This document shows positions 10,014 to 21,002 of a stretch of 64,000 nucleotides of DNA, in pieces. The notes beneath the pieces are model-generated. The model made no database searches. It saw only the letters and a program-made list of their open reading frames with translations, and was not told the origin of the DNA. The DNA comes from Pseudoalteromonas neustonica. GTDB taxonomy: Bacteria > Pseudomonadota > Gammaproteobacteria > Enterobacterales > Alteromonadaceae. The stretch is taken from positions 124,001-188,000 of the forward strand of contig NZ_BDDS01000007.1 in the NCBI RefSeq assembly GCF_001653135.1, written 5' to 3'. Position 1 is the first letter of the stretch. Each line of letters opens with the position of its first letter. The position numbers and the translations under genes were made by a program.

Positions 10014-10050
10014 AAAAGATCTCAATGCCCATGGTGTTGGGGTCTTTTTA
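10014..10050 (+). terminator. Terminator after pit
   Basis: AAAAGATCTC pairs with GGGGTCTTTT (two wobble pairs) over a 15-base loop and runs into a T-tract. It covers an upstream in-frame ATG at 10025, an argument for starting the next gene at 10070. Confidence 0.6.
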
Positions 10051-10069
10051 TTTGTGGGTAAGAAAAGTT

Positions 10070-10999
10070 ATGACTAATTTACCAAGTATAAAACAACTGC
10101 AATACTTATTAGCGGTTCATCAATATCAGCATTTTGGTCGAGCAGCAAGTGCCTGCTTTATTGGTCAATCCACATTAAGTAGTGCAATTCAAACGCTTGA
10201 AGAAACTTTGGGATGTCAGCTTATTGAGCGTGAAAATCGTAGCCTCATGTTTACCGCCATTGGTGAAGATGTCGTAGAGCGAGCGCGCAAAATTATAGAT
10301 GATACTCTCAGTGTTAAAGAGCTTACAAAAAGCCATTTAAGCCCACTTAGCGGCAAGTTAACGCTTGGTGTAATTCCTACTATTGCTAGTTTCATAGCTG
10401 CGCCTTTATACGCACTATGCCAACAACAATATGTGGATTTAGAATTAGTACTGGTTGAGGATACAAGTGACAGCTTATTAAATAAGTTAGAGCACGGCCA
10501 TATAGATATGGCATTACTCGCTTTACCCTATGAGACCGACAAGTTTCATACACAAGTACTTGCACAAGATCATTTTAGCTTAGTGCATCACAAAGATTAT
10601 TTGCCAGCAACAGGGGTAGAAGACTTTAATCTGTTACCGGATGCAAGCGTATTCCTACTTGAACGAGAGCACTGCATGACAGGTCATGCATTGAGTGCTT
10701 GTCACTTAAACCGTTCAAGTTGTATTAACCCGTTTGAAGCGGCAAGCTTACACACACTATTGAGTATGGTTGAACATCAGCTCGGGGTGACCTTTTTGCC
10801 ACAAATGGCAATTAATGCGGGGATTTTAGATAACAAAAACATGTTAGCCACGGCCTCTCAAGGTGATGCTTATCGTGACATTGGTATTTTATGGCGCAAA
10901 ACCACAGGGCGAATTCGTGATTTTCGTTTATTTAGCCAAATGCTAGAAAATTTTTTAAAACAGCAATGCCGTTTAATACCAATCGACTTAAATATTTAA
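10070..10999 (+). CDS. oxyR: Hydrogen-peroxide sensor and regulator OxyR
   Basis: LysR-family activator of 309 residues. The N-terminal winged helix-turn-helix (about residues 5-65) includes HFGRAASACFIGQSTLSSAI. In the effector domain, Cys202 and Cys211 sit nine residues apart within REHCMTGHALSACH. That is the spacing of the redox pair Cys199/Cys208 of E. coli OxyR, followed by the matching ASLHTLLSMVEHQLGVTFLP block. The start at 10070 gives the family's usual N-terminus. A terminator follows. Targets such as catalase are not in the window. Confidence 0.88.
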   Translation: MTNLPSIKQLQYLLAVHQYQHFGRAASACFIGQSTLSSAIQTLEETLGCQLIERENRSLMFTAIGEDVVERARKIIDDTLSVKELTKSHLSPLSGKLTLGVIPTIASFIAAPLYALCQQQYVDLELVLVEDTSDSLLNKLEHGHIDMALLALPYETDKFHTQVLAQDHFSLVHHKDYLPATGVEDFNLLPDASVFLLEREHCMTGHALSACHLNRSSCINPFEAASLHTLLSMVEHQLGVTFLPQMAINAGILDNKNMLATASQGDAYRDIGILWRKTTGRIRDFRLFSQMLENFLKQQCRLIPIDLNI

Positions 11000-11049
11000 C
11001 CATTCTAGCGAGCTAAATGGTCAGTAACTTAACACGATTGGTATGCAGG

Positions 11050-11081
11050 AATAGCTCATCAAGGTGAGCTATTTATTTTTT
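11050..11081 (+). terminator. Terminator after oxyR
   Basis: AATAGCTCA-TCAAGG-TGAGCTATT, a 9-bp stem followed by TATTTTTTAATTT. Confidence 0.8.
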
Positions 11082-11162
11082 AATTTATTTTCATCTTTTC
11101 CAAACTATCCTCGCGCTCCTATCGACTAATCTTATAAGTAAAATAACTAAGCATCGAGAATC

Positions 11163-11705
11163 GTGTTTTTTCAATCAACAGAAACATTAATCGCCAAAGC
11201 ACAGCAAGGTAATAAGCGAGCCTGGCTTAAGCTGGTTAAACAGCACGAGAGCCGAGTTTATAACCATTGCTTGCGGATGCTCAGTAACCCGGATGATGCC
11301 ATGGATTTAATGCAAGAGGTGTTTATCTCTGTCTATAAGAGCTTGCCAAGTTTTCGTGGTGAGTCGAGCTTTAATACTTGGATCTTCCAAATTGTGCACC
11401 GGCGCAGTGTTGAATATTATCGTCGTCGCAAGTACTACCAAAGTCTTGATGAAGTGCCTGAGCAGGCATGTGAACACAGTGAGCTGGAAAGTAACCAGTT
11501 AGTGCAAGTTCAGCATCAGCAATTAAAGACGATGCTGAATAACTTACCGTGGGAGCAGCGCTTAGTGGTGGAACTGAAGTTTTTTCAGCATTGCACTTTT
11601 GAAGAAATATCAGAGCAACTAGATATCTCCACCAATACCGCCAAATCACGGTTATACAGTGCATTAGGTAAATTGAAAGTTCATTTGGAGGCCGTCGATG
11701 GCTAA
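11163..11705 (+). CDS. ECF-type RNA polymerase sigma factor
   Basis: A 180-residue sigma-70-family factor with only regions 2 and 4. Region 2 (about residues 10-85) includes NPDDAMDLMQEVFISVYKSL and SSFNTWIFQIVHRRSVEYYR. Region 4 (about 120-172) includes LPWEQRLVVELKFF and the helix-turn-helix FEEISEQLDISTNTAKSRLY. It starts with GTG behind a GAG site. It overlaps the next gene by 8 bases, so the two are translationally coupled, as usual for a sigma factor and its membrane anti-sigma. The target promoters and inducing signal are unknown. Confidence 0.92.
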   Translation: MFFQSTETLIAKAQQGNKRAWLKLVKQHESRVYNHCLRMLSNPDDAMDLMQEVFISVYKSLPSFRGESSFNTWIFQIVHRRSVEYYRRRKYYQSLDEVPEQACEHSELESNQLVQVQHQQLKTMLNNLPWEQRLVVELKFFQHCTFEEISEQLDISTNTAKSRLYSALGKLKVHLEAVDG

Positions 11706-12288
11706 TTTAGAGACGCTTTTTGAGCAATGGTTAGATGGGAAGGTTTTGAGTGATGCACAGTTGCAGCTGCTTGAGAATGATCCTGAATATAAAGCTTTAA
11801 TGAACCAAGCACAAATATGGCAACAGCATAGTCGAGATTACAAAGCTGAAGCCGTGCCAACATGGGATCGCCAATCAAGCATGTCTAAGATCAGCTCTGC
11901 TGGCGTGTTTAATATGGCTGGCGTATGGGCCGTTGCTGCATCAGTGATGATTTGTTCGCTCATTTTTTTAGTTATGCCAAAACAGCAGGCGCCAGAGCTG
12001 CTGGGGCAGGTAGCGCAACAAACACAGTTATTGGAGTCGCAACAAAAGCAAATTGATCAACTGCAAAAAATTATCACTGCACAAAATGAATTACAGCAGC
12101 AGCAGATGTACCAATTAGCTAAAGAGGCTATAGCAACTGGGCGGGTTGAACGCCAAGAAGACATAAATAGTTTAATTACCTATATCAAAACCCAGCGCGC
12201 CCAAGACCAAGCGTATTTGCGGATGCAATTAAATGATTTAGCCGAACAAGTACAAGAGCAGCCAATGGCCGCTATCGCCAAAAACTAG
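11698..12288 (+). CDS. Single-pass membrane protein, candidate anti-sigma factor
   Basis: A 196-residue protein with a cytoplasmic N-terminal part of about 73 residues and one membrane helix (VWAVAASVMICSLIFLVM, about 75-93). A glutamine-rich, coiled-coil periplasmic tail follows. The ATG lies inside the last codons of the sigma gene, so a role as its anti-sigma is inferred from position and topology. I see no zinc-binding H-x3-C-x2-C motif, so it is not a classical ZAS anti-sigma factor. No catalytic motif is visible. Confidence 0.65.
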   Translation: MANLETLFEQWLDGKVLSDAQLQLLENDPEYKALMNQAQIWQQHSRDYKAEAVPTWDRQSSMSKISSAGVFNMAGVWAVAASVMICSLIFLVMPKQQAPELLGQVAQQTQLLESQQKQIDQLQKIITAQNELQQQQMYQLAKEAIATGRVERQEDINSLITYIKTQRAQDQAYLRMQLNDLAEQVQEQPMAAIAKN

Positions 12289-12300
12289 GAGTATAGAGCA

Positions 12301-13212
12301 ATGAACAAAAAACTTATCAGCAGCGCCATTATTGCCATTATTGGTTGTGCAAGTGGCAATCTACAGGCGCAAACCCCATTAGAATTGGCTGCAATCCAGC
12401 GTGAAGTGAGCATTATGGAAAACATTTTAAGTACTGCTTTAAAGCAAGATACCAATAAAAAAATTCGTGCCATGCAAGCTAACTATTTTGTCAAACAAGG
12501 TGTGGTATTTGAATTAGATGTCAGAGGCACTAGCCGTTGGCAAACTATTTTTAGTAATGCGCCTAACGCGCCGTTACCACCTTTGGCTAATATTGACTTT
12601 TCCAATATGAATATTGAGTTCATCAGTGATAAGGTTGAAGTATTCAGTGAGCAGGCCGTTGAATCATCACGAGAAGCTTATCAACAAGCAATGGAAGTCA
12701 TGCGAGAGGGCGCTGAGCAAGTACGCGAAATCGCTGAGCAAGAACGTGATGTGAGCCGTGATTTACGTGAGTTAGAACGTGAAAAACGTGACTTAGAGTT
12801 TGCTAATCGTCACGATAATAGCGCCGCAGCAAAAGAGCTTGAGCAACGTAAAAAAGCATTAGAAAAAGATATTGCGAAGCTTGAAAAGCAACAAACTACG
12901 CTTACTAAGCAGCAACAGCAATTACGCCAAGATATACAGGCAAAGCAGGTTGAACGTGAGAGGCAGCAAGCCGCGGAGCAGCAAAAATTACTCGCTCAAG
13001 TAAGTACGAGTATCAGCCTTACTCTGTGTGATTACGGCAGTGGGCTACGTAGTTTACCTAATGACGAACATGTTAGCTTTGTTCTGAAAGGGCTCGGTGA
13101 TAAAAACACCAACTTAATTAAAGTGTTTGATAAATCAGATATTAAAAAATGTGTAGTAGGCGACATAAAAGCCAGCGATTTAGCACTTAAGGCAATTACC
13201 TATCAGTTTTAA
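12301..13212 (+). CDS. Periplasmic coiled-coil protein of unknown function
   Basis: A 303-residue protein, third gene of the sigma operon, 12 bases after its neighbour behind AGGAGTATAG. It has a Sec signal peptide (cleavage probably after LQAQ, about residue 23). A small folded region follows (about 25-115), then a long, highly charged helix (about 120-240) with many E, R, K and Q residues, and a short C-terminal domain. That last domain has two cysteines (LCDYGSGL and KKCVVGD) that could form a disulfide. It may be the envelope sensor or the effector of the pathway; nothing in it identifies a function. Confidence 0.7.
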   Translation: MNKKLISSAIIAIIGCASGNLQAQTPLELAAIQREVSIMENILSTALKQDTNKKIRAMQANYFVKQGVVFELDVRGTSRWQTIFSNAPNAPLPPLANIDFSNMNIEFISDKVEVFSEQAVESSREAYQQAMEVMREGAEQVREIAEQERDVSRDLRELEREKRDLEFANRHDNSAAAKELEQRKKALEKDIAKLEKQQTTLTKQQQQLRQDIQAKQVERERQQAAEQQKLLAQVSTSISLTLCDYGSGLRSLPNDEHVSFVLKGLGDKNTNLIKVFDKSDIKKCVVGDIKASDLALKAITYQF

Positions 13213-13239
13213 TTTGATAAAAACTTATCCCTGACCAAC

Positions 13240-13269
13240 AAAGCAGTCGTTGTTACAAAGGCTGCTTTT
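13240..13269 (+). terminator. Possible terminator after the sigma operon
   Basis: AAAGCAG and CTGCTTTT separated by a long loop of about 14 bases. It also overlaps the 3' end of the opposing small gene, so it could serve both strands. Weak. Confidence 0.4.
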
Positions 13270-13519
13270 CATTATGTCTTTCATATTCAAATTGTTTATT
13301 GAAAGGGGTAATGTCTGGCAAAAATAATAAATACACCCACACCACTAAATTGAAATAGGGTATTAAACCTAAGCACGTAAATGTGCTGATAGGATAACCT
13401 TTGATATTAGCATAACGGTGGCATTGGTAAGCTATCCCTAAGTTTACTGCCAACAATAATACAATTAATTGCACCATAACCTTCTCCATAAGTAGACAAT
13501 AGCATAATAAATAACACAT
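13253..13519 (-). CDS. Small hydrophobic membrane protein, unknown
   Basis: Up to 88 residues on the minus strand; the start is uncertain. The upstream codons CYLLCYCLL look untranslated. A GGAGAAGG site precedes ATG/GTG codons at about 13472-13480, giving a protein of about 73-78 residues. Two membrane helices are visible: [16 protein letters not shown] and a second around LIPYFNLVVWVYLLFL. A charged tail ends it. No family recognised; it converges with the sigma operon. The 160 bases upstream hold nothing else I can name. Confidence 0.5.
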   Translation of the reverse strand: MCYLLCYCLLMEKVMVQLIVLLLAVNLGIAYQCHRYANIKGYPISTFTCLGLIPYFNLVVWVYLLFLPDITPFNKQFEYERHNEKQPL

Positions 13520-13681
13520 TTGTGTTTATTGGGTATGTTGTCGTAGATTGGTGATGTCTTGTTTATTTTTGTTTATCTTACAAAAATAGTGACATTTAAA
13601 ATCTGTATGAGCAAAGTATAGATGAGATTTCAGCGGATGGAAGTAAAATTTTCATCGGTAAGCTTCAAAAATCAACCATGT

Positions 13682-16207
13682 TTACTTAGGTGCTTGTTCG
13701 TAAAAAGTTTTGTTCTGAGAAATTTTTTCTAGTTCGTAAGGGATTCTTTCAATTGGTACTGGGCGAGAAATAAAATACCCTTGGCCGTAATCAACACCAA
13801 TTTCTTTTAGTGCTAAAAAGATCTCTTTATTTTCAACGTATTCAGCTACAGAGCGCTTATCGAGGGAGCGGCTAATATCATTAATAGCTTTAACGAGTGC
13901 TAAATCAATTGGATCATTGAGCATATCCCGAACAAATGAGCCATCTATTTTGACATGTTGAGCGGGAAGCTGTTTAAGGTAATTAAAGGTGCTAAAGCCG
14001 GTGCCAAAATCATCTATCGAAAAATGACAACCTAGACGGTTAAGCTTTTCAATCATTGCGCGAGTAGCTACTAGGTTGTTAATACTTGCAGATTCGGTTA
14101 TTTCAAAGATTACTCTCGTTGGCGATACCTTATATTCTTCGAGGCTAGATTCTATGTGTGGTAATAAACGTTCATCTAAAAATGATTGTGCAGATAAGTT
14201 AATAGCGACTTGATTAAGCTCTGGGTATTGCGAAATTGCAGCTATAGCATTTCGGATCACGCATTGGTCCATTAAGTACGTATCGTTAAGCAGCTCAAGA
14301 GACGGAATAAACTGGTTAGGGTAAATTAAATCATCGTTGAGTTTTAATCGTAATAGCGCTTCAAAATAGGCAATGTTACCTCTCTTAAAGTCCCAGATTG
14401 GTTGATAGTGTAATTCAATTTGATCTTGTTGCAGTGCTTGACGAATGCTGTGCCCCCATTCAAGGCCTGCTTGCATAGTGTTGTTATCTGAATCGTCTTT
14501 TGAGTAGCAATGGACTAAGTTTCGGCCTAAATTTTTGGCAACATATAACGCAATATCAGCTTGTTTTAAACATTCACTCGGATCGTTATTTGCTGCTGTA
14601 ATTTGGGTTAGGCCAATAGAGCAACTAATGGAATAGATTTGCTCTTCTGACTGGAACTGATGGCCTTCAATTGCCATACAAATACCCTCAGCAACTAAGT
14701 GTGCATCAAGCAAGTTAATATTTTTTAAAATGATCGAAAACTCATCGCCACCAATACGACATATCAAATGCTCATCGCTAATATTGGCAATAAATAATTG
14801 CGCCACTTCTTTTAAGACAATATCACCTTGTTGGTGACCTTTACTGTCATTAATAATTTTAAAGTGATCAAGATCGATATAAATAAGTGCATGCTCAATT
14901 TCGCCATGAGTGAGCTCTGTTTGGCATATATGATTGAGCTGCTGATCAAAATAATAGCGGTTATGTAAGCCCGTTAAAGTATCATGCAGTGCTAAATGAC
15001 GAAGTTGTAACTCAGCTTGCTTACGTTCATGAATATTATCAATAGTTGCAGTAATGGTAGTTGCATTACTGCTGTTTTTTATCAATTGTAAGCGGCACTC
15101 TACCCAAATTGTTCTGCCATCTTTATGGCTTATTTGAATTTCAATTTGTTGCTGTTCAATACCTGCGTTCAAAATACTGCTAATTGTATCGAGTAATTTG
15201 GGCTTATCATCAACATGGCAGTAATCAGTTAATGATTTAGTTAGTGTTTCTTTAATACCGTAGCCTGTTAAGGCTTCCCAAGCTGGGTTGATAAAACGAA
15301 TACGTCCTTGCTGATCAAATTCAAGTACGACAGTATTTAAATGCAGTAAAATTCGTTGATGTGCTGAAAATAGTTCTTTGTAGCGACTCTGACTTTGGCT
15401 TAATTGTTCTACTTTTTGCGCAAATTCAGCATAGCTGACCATAAAATCTTCACGACGAGCAGCATGATCACATACTTTGGTTAAAAAAGATTGCTCATAA
15501 GGCGCACGAATAAAGTCAGTCACGCCAGACAGTAGTAGCTGCTCAGCGTAATCAGCATCATGCGTATCTATTATTGTTACTATTGCTTGCTTAGGATTAT
15601 GCTGCAGTATTTCTTTGACTAGTTGATTTGCAGATGCTGCTTGTGCTGCGGTGGCATCGAGCAACACGATAGAAAACTTTTGCTGCAAGTAAATAGACAG
15701 CGCTTGCTTATTATTAATGACATGTGTGCAAGCAAAATTAAGTTGTAAATGTTGCTCAATTTCAGCGGCTCTATTGTCATCAGTCTCTAGAAGTAATAGG
15801 TTTAATCGACTGCTTTTTTCAAGGTGAGTAGAGAGCACATTAGCCAATACTTGTGGCAACATATCTTGGCGCTCAAAAGGCAATACAGCATCAATACCAT
15901 AACTACGGGCTGTTGTTTCTGCAATTCGCTCACAATAGATAGGAGGGGTAAGTAATATTGGGGTATTTTTAGGGGTGCTAAGCAGGCCCGAGCGTATCAT
16001 TCTCGAGAACCGCCAGCCATCAATTTTACCTACATCAAGCCCTGTAATAATGATATCAACAGCTTGATTTTTTAAAATGTCGAGTGCTTGTTGACTGTCA
16101 TTAACTTCAATGAAAGTAAATACATTGAGTCTATTGAGGGTGGACTTAATGGTTTGACGTTCAGACAAACTAGCGTTTAAGATCAGCAACTTTAGCTGCT
16201 TAGCCAT
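13682..16207 (-). CDS. REC-REC-PAS-GGDEF-EAL cyclic-di-GMP protein
   Basis: An 841-residue cytoplasmic signalling protein. Two receiver-like domains occupy about residues 5-125 and 135-250, a PAS domain about 270-400, GGDEF about 400-570 and EAL about 580-830. The GGDEF motif is intact (GGDEF at 486-490). EAL is also intact (616-618), with downstream NLS, ITES, DDFGTG and KIDG motifs, so both cyclase and phosphodiesterase activity are possible. The first receiver lacks its phospho-acceptor aspartate (a glycine sits there), while the second keeps one (VLLDA). It stands alone, convergent with the unknown small gene region and divergent from queA. Confidence 0.9.
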   Translation of the reverse strand: MAKQLKLLILNASLSERQTIKSTLNRLNVFTFIEVNDSQQALDILKNQAVDIIITGLDVGKIDGWRFSRMIRSGLLSTPKNTPILLTPPIYCERIAETTARSYGIDAVLPFERQDMLPQVLANVLSTHLEKSSRLNLLLLETDDNRAAEIEQHLQLNFACTHVINNKQALSIYLQQKFSIVLLDATAAQAASANQLVKEILQHNPKQAIVTIIDTHDADYAEQLLLSGVTDFIRAPYEQSFLTKVCDHAARREDFMVSYAEFAQKVEQLSQSQSRYKELFSAHQRILLHLNTVVLEFDQQGRIRFINPAWEALTGYGIKETLTKSLTDYCHVDDKPKLLDTISSILNAGIEQQQIEIQISHKDGRTIWVECRLQLIKNSSNATTITATIDNIHERKQAELQLRHLALHDTLTGLHNRYYFDQQLNHICQTELTHGEIEHALIYIDLDHFKIINDSKGHQQGDIVLKEVAQLFIANISDEHLICRIGGDEFSIILKNINLLDAHLVAEGICMAIEGHQFQSEEQIYSISCSIGLTQITAANNDPSECLKQADIALYVAKNLGRNLVHCYSKDDSDNNTMQAGLEWGHSIRQALQQDQIELHYQPIWDFKRGNIAYFEALLRLKLNDDLIYPNQFIPSLELLNDTYLMDQCVIRNAIAAISQYPELNQVAINLSAQSFLDERLLPHIESSLEEYKVSPTRVIFEITESASINNLVATRAMIEKLNRLGCHFSIDDFGTGFSTFNYLKQLPAQHVKIDGSFVRDMLNDPIDLALVKAINDISRSLDKRSVAEYVENKEIFLALKEIGVDYGQGYFISRPVPIERIPYELEKISQNKTFYEQAPK

Positions 16208-16377
16208 AACGTCATACCTCTTTTTCAGTCATGATTAATTCAGTTGATTAGGATAATGCCATTTGCCATGAACCACAAGAGAACATTACAGGGTATTTTT
16301 ATTCACCTCCTTAGTTGAGCAAATAGCGCGATACAGTTAAACTTGGCGCGACTTTTTTGATGTGGATGTTCCCTCTT

Positions 16378-17409
16378 ATGCGCGTGGCCGATTTTAGCTT
16401 TGACCTTCCTGATGAATTAATTGCTCGTTTTCCTAAACAGGATCGAACCAGTAGTCGATTACTCACCTTAGATGGCCCCAGTGGCGACCTAAAACACAAG
16501 ATATTTAGTGATGTACTTGATCTAGTTAATGAAAATGACTTGCTTGTATTTAATAACACAAAAGTAATCCCTGCGCGTATGTATGGCCAGAAATCCTCTG
16601 GTGGTAAAGTTGAAGTATTAGTTGAACGAGTACTCGACGAGCATCGTGTGTTGGCCCATGTGCGAGCCAGTAAATCACCAAAACCTGGGACCACCATCAT
16701 CCTTGAAGGTAAAGCTGAGGCAACTATGGTGGGTCGTCATGGTGAGTTATTTGAATTGCAATTTACTGATAGCCAAAATGTACTAGAAATATTGAATGAC
16801 ATTGGCCACATGCCATTACCACCTTATATTGACCGCCCAGACACAGACGAAGACCGTAAGCGCTACCAGACTGTTTACGGTGAAAAGCCTGGTGCTGTTG
16901 CAGCGCCTACCGCAGGTCTGCATTTTGATGACGCTTTAATGGCGGCTTTAAAAGCAAAGGGTGTGAGTATGGCATTTGTTACATTACACGTAGGCGCAGG
17001 TACATTTCAGCCTGTACGTGTAGATTCGGTTGATGATCATATAATGCACTCAGAATACATTGAAGTGCCTGATGATGTTGTCGCTGCTGTAGCCGCAACA
17101 AAAGCCAAAGGTGGGCGAGTTATTGCAGTGGGTACAACGTCTGTACGCTCACTTGAATCAGCAGCAAAGATCCATGGTGGCCAATTAGCCACTTACTTTG
17201 GTGATACCGATATATTTATTTACCCAGGTTATGAGTTTAATGTAGTTGATGCCATGGTAACTAATTTTCATTTATCAGAATCAACACTGATTATGCTAGT
17301 GAGCGCATTTGCGGGGCAAGATAATATTATGGGTGCATATCAAACCGCTATTGAGCAAAAATATCGCTTTTTCAGTTATGGCGATGCAATGTTTTTAACT
17401 CGCAAATAG
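16378..17409 (+). CDS. queA: S-adenosylmethionine:tRNA ribosyltransferase-isomerase
   Basis: Penultimate step of queuosine synthesis: transfers and isomerises the ribose of SAM onto preQ1 in tRNA, giving epoxyqueuosine. The start at 16378 gives the standard N-terminus [19 protein letters not shown] and a 343-residue protein of normal length. Conserved blocks include [24 protein letters not shown] and [14 protein letters not shown]. Upstream in-frame ATGs at 16357-16372 are less likely. A terminator separates it from tgt, the enzyme acting just before it. Confidence 0.96.
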   Translation: MRVADFSFDLPDELIARFPKQDRTSSRLLTLDGPSGDLKHKIFSDVLDLVNENDLLVFNNTKVIPARMYGQKSSGGKVEVLVERVLDEHRVLAHVRASKSPKPGTTIILEGKAEATMVGRHGELFELQFTDSQNVLEILNDIGHMPLPPYIDRPDTDEDRKRYQTVYGEKPGAVAAPTAGLHFDDALMAALKAKGVSMAFVTLHVGAGTFQPVRVDSVDDHIMHSEYIEVPDDVVAAVAATKAKGGRVIAVGTTSVRSLESAAKIHGGQLATYFGDTDIFIYPGYEFNVVDAMVTNFHLSESTLIMLVSAFAGQDNIMGAYQTAIEQKYRFFSYGDAMFLTRK

Positions 17410-17430
17410 TTTTTATTGTTAAAGTAGATA

Positions 17431-17457
17431 AAACCCAACTCAGTGTTGGGTTTTTTA
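17431..17457 (+). terminator. Terminator after queA
   Basis: AAACCCAAC-TCAGT-GTTGGGTTT followed by TTT; a 9-bp perfect stem. Confidence 0.9.
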
Positions 17458-17578
17458 GTTTTAGTTTTACACTTTTAATCGCCGCTTTTAGCCCAATTAA
17501 TGGTATTACAGTAGTAAGTAATGATAGAATCGAGCGGTTAAATTATAGCTTGTTGGTGTTCGTGACCAACATCAGTAG

Positions 17579-18736
<1,158 letters not shown>

Positions 18737-18772
18737 AAAATTAAATTTTATAAAAATTAAAGAGGAAGTGTT

Positions 18773-19111
18773 ATGAGTTTATTTATTTCAAACGCCCACG
18801 CAAGTGCGGCAGGTGCAGCTCCAGCCGGTGGTGGTTATGAGATGTTGATTATGCTAGCTATTTTTGGCTTAGTATTTTACTTCTTGATTTACCGTCCACA
18901 AGCTAAGCGCGTAAAAGAGCATAAAAGCTTAATGAGCGCGATGGCTAAAGGTGACGAAGTACTTACACAAGGTGGTTTAGTCGGTAAAATTGCTAAGATC
19001 TCTGAAGATAAAGACTTCATCGTTATCTCATTGAATGACCAAGCAGAAGTCACTGTACAAAAATCAGCAGTGTCAGCTGTGCTGCCTAAAGGCACAATGA
19101 AGTCACTATAA
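18773..19111 (+). CDS. yajC: Sec translocon accessory protein YajC
   Basis: A 112-residue single-pass inner-membrane protein of the SecDF-YajC complex. The short N-terminus is followed by one helix ([17 protein letters not shown], about residues 24-41). A small cytoplasmic domain contains the family block [15 protein letters not shown] good AGAGGAAG ribosome site is present. Confidence 0.95.
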   Translation: MSLFISNAHASAAGAAPAGGGYEMLIMLAIFGLVFYFLIYRPQAKRVKEHKSLMSAMAKGDEVLTQGGLVGKIAKISEDKDFIVISLNDQAEVTVQKSAVSAVLPKGTMKSL

Positions 19112-19133
19112 TAATAAAAATAAGGACGCCCAC

Positions 19134-20993
19134 GTGTTAAACAAGTTTCCATTATGGAAGTATTTACTTGTTCTAGCTGTGATTGCGATTGGCCTTTTAT
19201 ATGCCTCTCCTAATTTGTATGGTCGTGATCCGGCCATACAAATTTCAGGCACTAAAGGCGCTGACGCTGATCTCAGTGTAGTAGATAAAGTAAATTCCAT
19301 ACTTAAAGATCAAAACGTTACTGTAAAATCAGCAAAACTGGAAGACGGCCAAGTATTGATCCGTTTCAAAAATGTTGAAGAGCAGCTTAAAGCGCAAGAT
19401 TTATTGCGTGATGGATTGAGCGAAGATTACATCTCAGCCATTAATATGGCCCCGGCGCAACCTCATTGGTTAAAAGCCCTTGGCGGTAACCCAATGAAAT
19501 TGGGCTTGGATTTAAGTGGCGGTGTTCACTTTACGATGGAAATCGACATGGTCACTGCGGTTGATAATGCGCTTGAGCAAATGAACCAAGATTACAAAAG
19601 TGACCTACGTGAAGAAAAGTTACGCTATCGCACGGTTCGCCGTGTAGCGGGTACTGAACGTATTCGTGTTGAAATGCGTAACGAAGAAGACAAAGACGCT
19701 GCTGAGCGTTTCTTACAATCACGTTACCCTCTACATAACTTCATCGATGATAGCTCTAACGATAATGCGTTTTACGCGAATATTAGTGATCAGAAACTAA
19801 AAGAAATTCGTGACTACGCTATCAAGCAAAACGAAACAATTATTCGTAACCGTATCAACCAAATTGGTGTTGCAGAGCCTAATGTACAACGCCAAGGTGC
19901 AGAGCGTATTATTGTTCAGCTACCAGGTGTACAAGATACAGCCCGCGCCAAAGAAATTTTAGGTGCAACGGCAACGCTTGAGTTTCGTGAAGTGGATGAA
20001 AATGCAGATCCGAGTGCCGCAGCACAAGGGCGCATTCCACCTGGCACCGAAATGATTATGAGCCGTGATGGTTACCCTGTGGTATTAAAAAAACGCATCA
20101 TTCTTGAAGGTAGCCACATTACTGGCGCGCAATCAGGTGCTGATGAGTATCAACGTCCACAAGTAAGTATCAGCCTTGACAGCAAAGGCGGCGCAAAAAT
20201 GAATGCCTTTACCAAGCGTGCTATTGGCAAGCGTATGGCAACTGTATTTATTGAATATAAGCCATCAGGTAAAACTGACGAAAACGGCAAAGCATTACCG
20301 CCAATTAAAGTGGAAGAAGTAATTAACGTAGCAACCATTCAAGCCCGCCTTGATCGTTCGTTCCGTATTACCGGCATTGATAACCCAGCAGAAGCGCATA
20401 ACTTAAGTTTATTACTACGTGCGGGTGCACTTGTAGCACCAATTCAAATCGTTGAAGAACGTACAGTAGGACCAAGCTTAGGCCAAGAAAATATAGAAGC
20501 TGGTATGACTGCGGTTGCATTAGGCTTTCTTTTCGTACTGATATTCATGTTGGTTTACTACAAAGGCTTTGGTTTAGTCGCTAACCTTGCATTGGCAGCT
20601 AACTTAGTATTAATAGTGGGTGTAATGTCGCTGATCCCTGGTGCTGCATTAACACTGCCTGGTATTGCCGGTATCGTATTAACGGTTGGTATGGCGGTCG
20701 ATGCGAACGTACTAATATTTGAGCGTATTCGTGAAGAATTGGCTGATGGACGTAGTCCTCAGCAAGCAGTTCATCATGGTTATGACAGTGCATTTAGTAC
20801 AATTTTTGATGCTAATATTACAACCTTAATTGCAGCAGTTATCTTATTCGCTGTTGGTACAGGTCCGATCGCAGGTTTTGCAGTAACACTTGCCATTGGT
20901 ATTCTTACTTCAATGTTTACAGCCATTGTTGGTACCCGTGCGGTGATCAACTTATTCATTGGCGGTAAGCGAATTGATAAGCTGTCAATCTAA
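19134..20993 (+). CDS. secD: Protein translocase subunit SecD
   Basis: Proton-driven RND-type subunit that pulls exported proteins from SecYEG on the periplasmic side. It has 619 residues with one N-terminal helix, a large periplasmic P1 region and a C-terminal block of five helices. The signature [16 protein letters not shown] lies near residue 122, and the helix-4 motif [19 protein letters not shown] carries the conserved aspartate. Starts with GTG behind AAGGA, 22 bases after yajC. Confidence 0.97.
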   Translation: MLNKFPLWKYLLVLAVIAIGLLYASPNLYGRDPAIQISGTKGADADLSVVDKVNSILKDQNVTVKSAKLEDGQVLIRFKNVEEQLKAQDLLRDGLSEDYISAINMAPAQPHWLKALGGNPMKLGLDLSGGVHFTMEIDMVTAVDNALEQMNQDYKSDLREEKLRYRTVRRVAGTERIRVEMRNEEDKDAAERFLQSRYPLHNFIDDSSNDNAFYANISDQKLKEIRDYAIKQNETIIRNRINQIGVAEPNVQRQGAERIIVQLPGVQDTARAKEILGATATLEFREVDENADPSAAAQGRIPPGTEMIMSRDGYPVVLKKRIILEGSHITGAQSGADEYQRPQVSISLDSKGGAKMNAFTKRAIGKRMATVFIEYKPSGKTDENGKALPPIKVEEVINVATIQARLDRSFRITGIDNPAEAHNLSLLLRAGALVAPIQIVEERTVGPSLGQENIEAGMTAVALGFLFVLIFMLVYYKGFGLVANLALAANLVLIVGVMSLIPGAALTLPGIAGIVLTVGMAVDANVLIFERIREELADGRSPQQAVHHGYDSAFSTIFDANITTLIAAVILFAVGTGPIAGFAVTLAIGILTSMFTAIVGTRAVINLFIGGKRIDKLSI

Positions 20994-21002
20994 GGAGCAT
21001 AT

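Noticed and set aside
10025..10069. Longer start for oxyR
   Set aside because: It would place 15 extra residues inside a predicted terminator hairpin, and OxyR proteins begin near MTNL.
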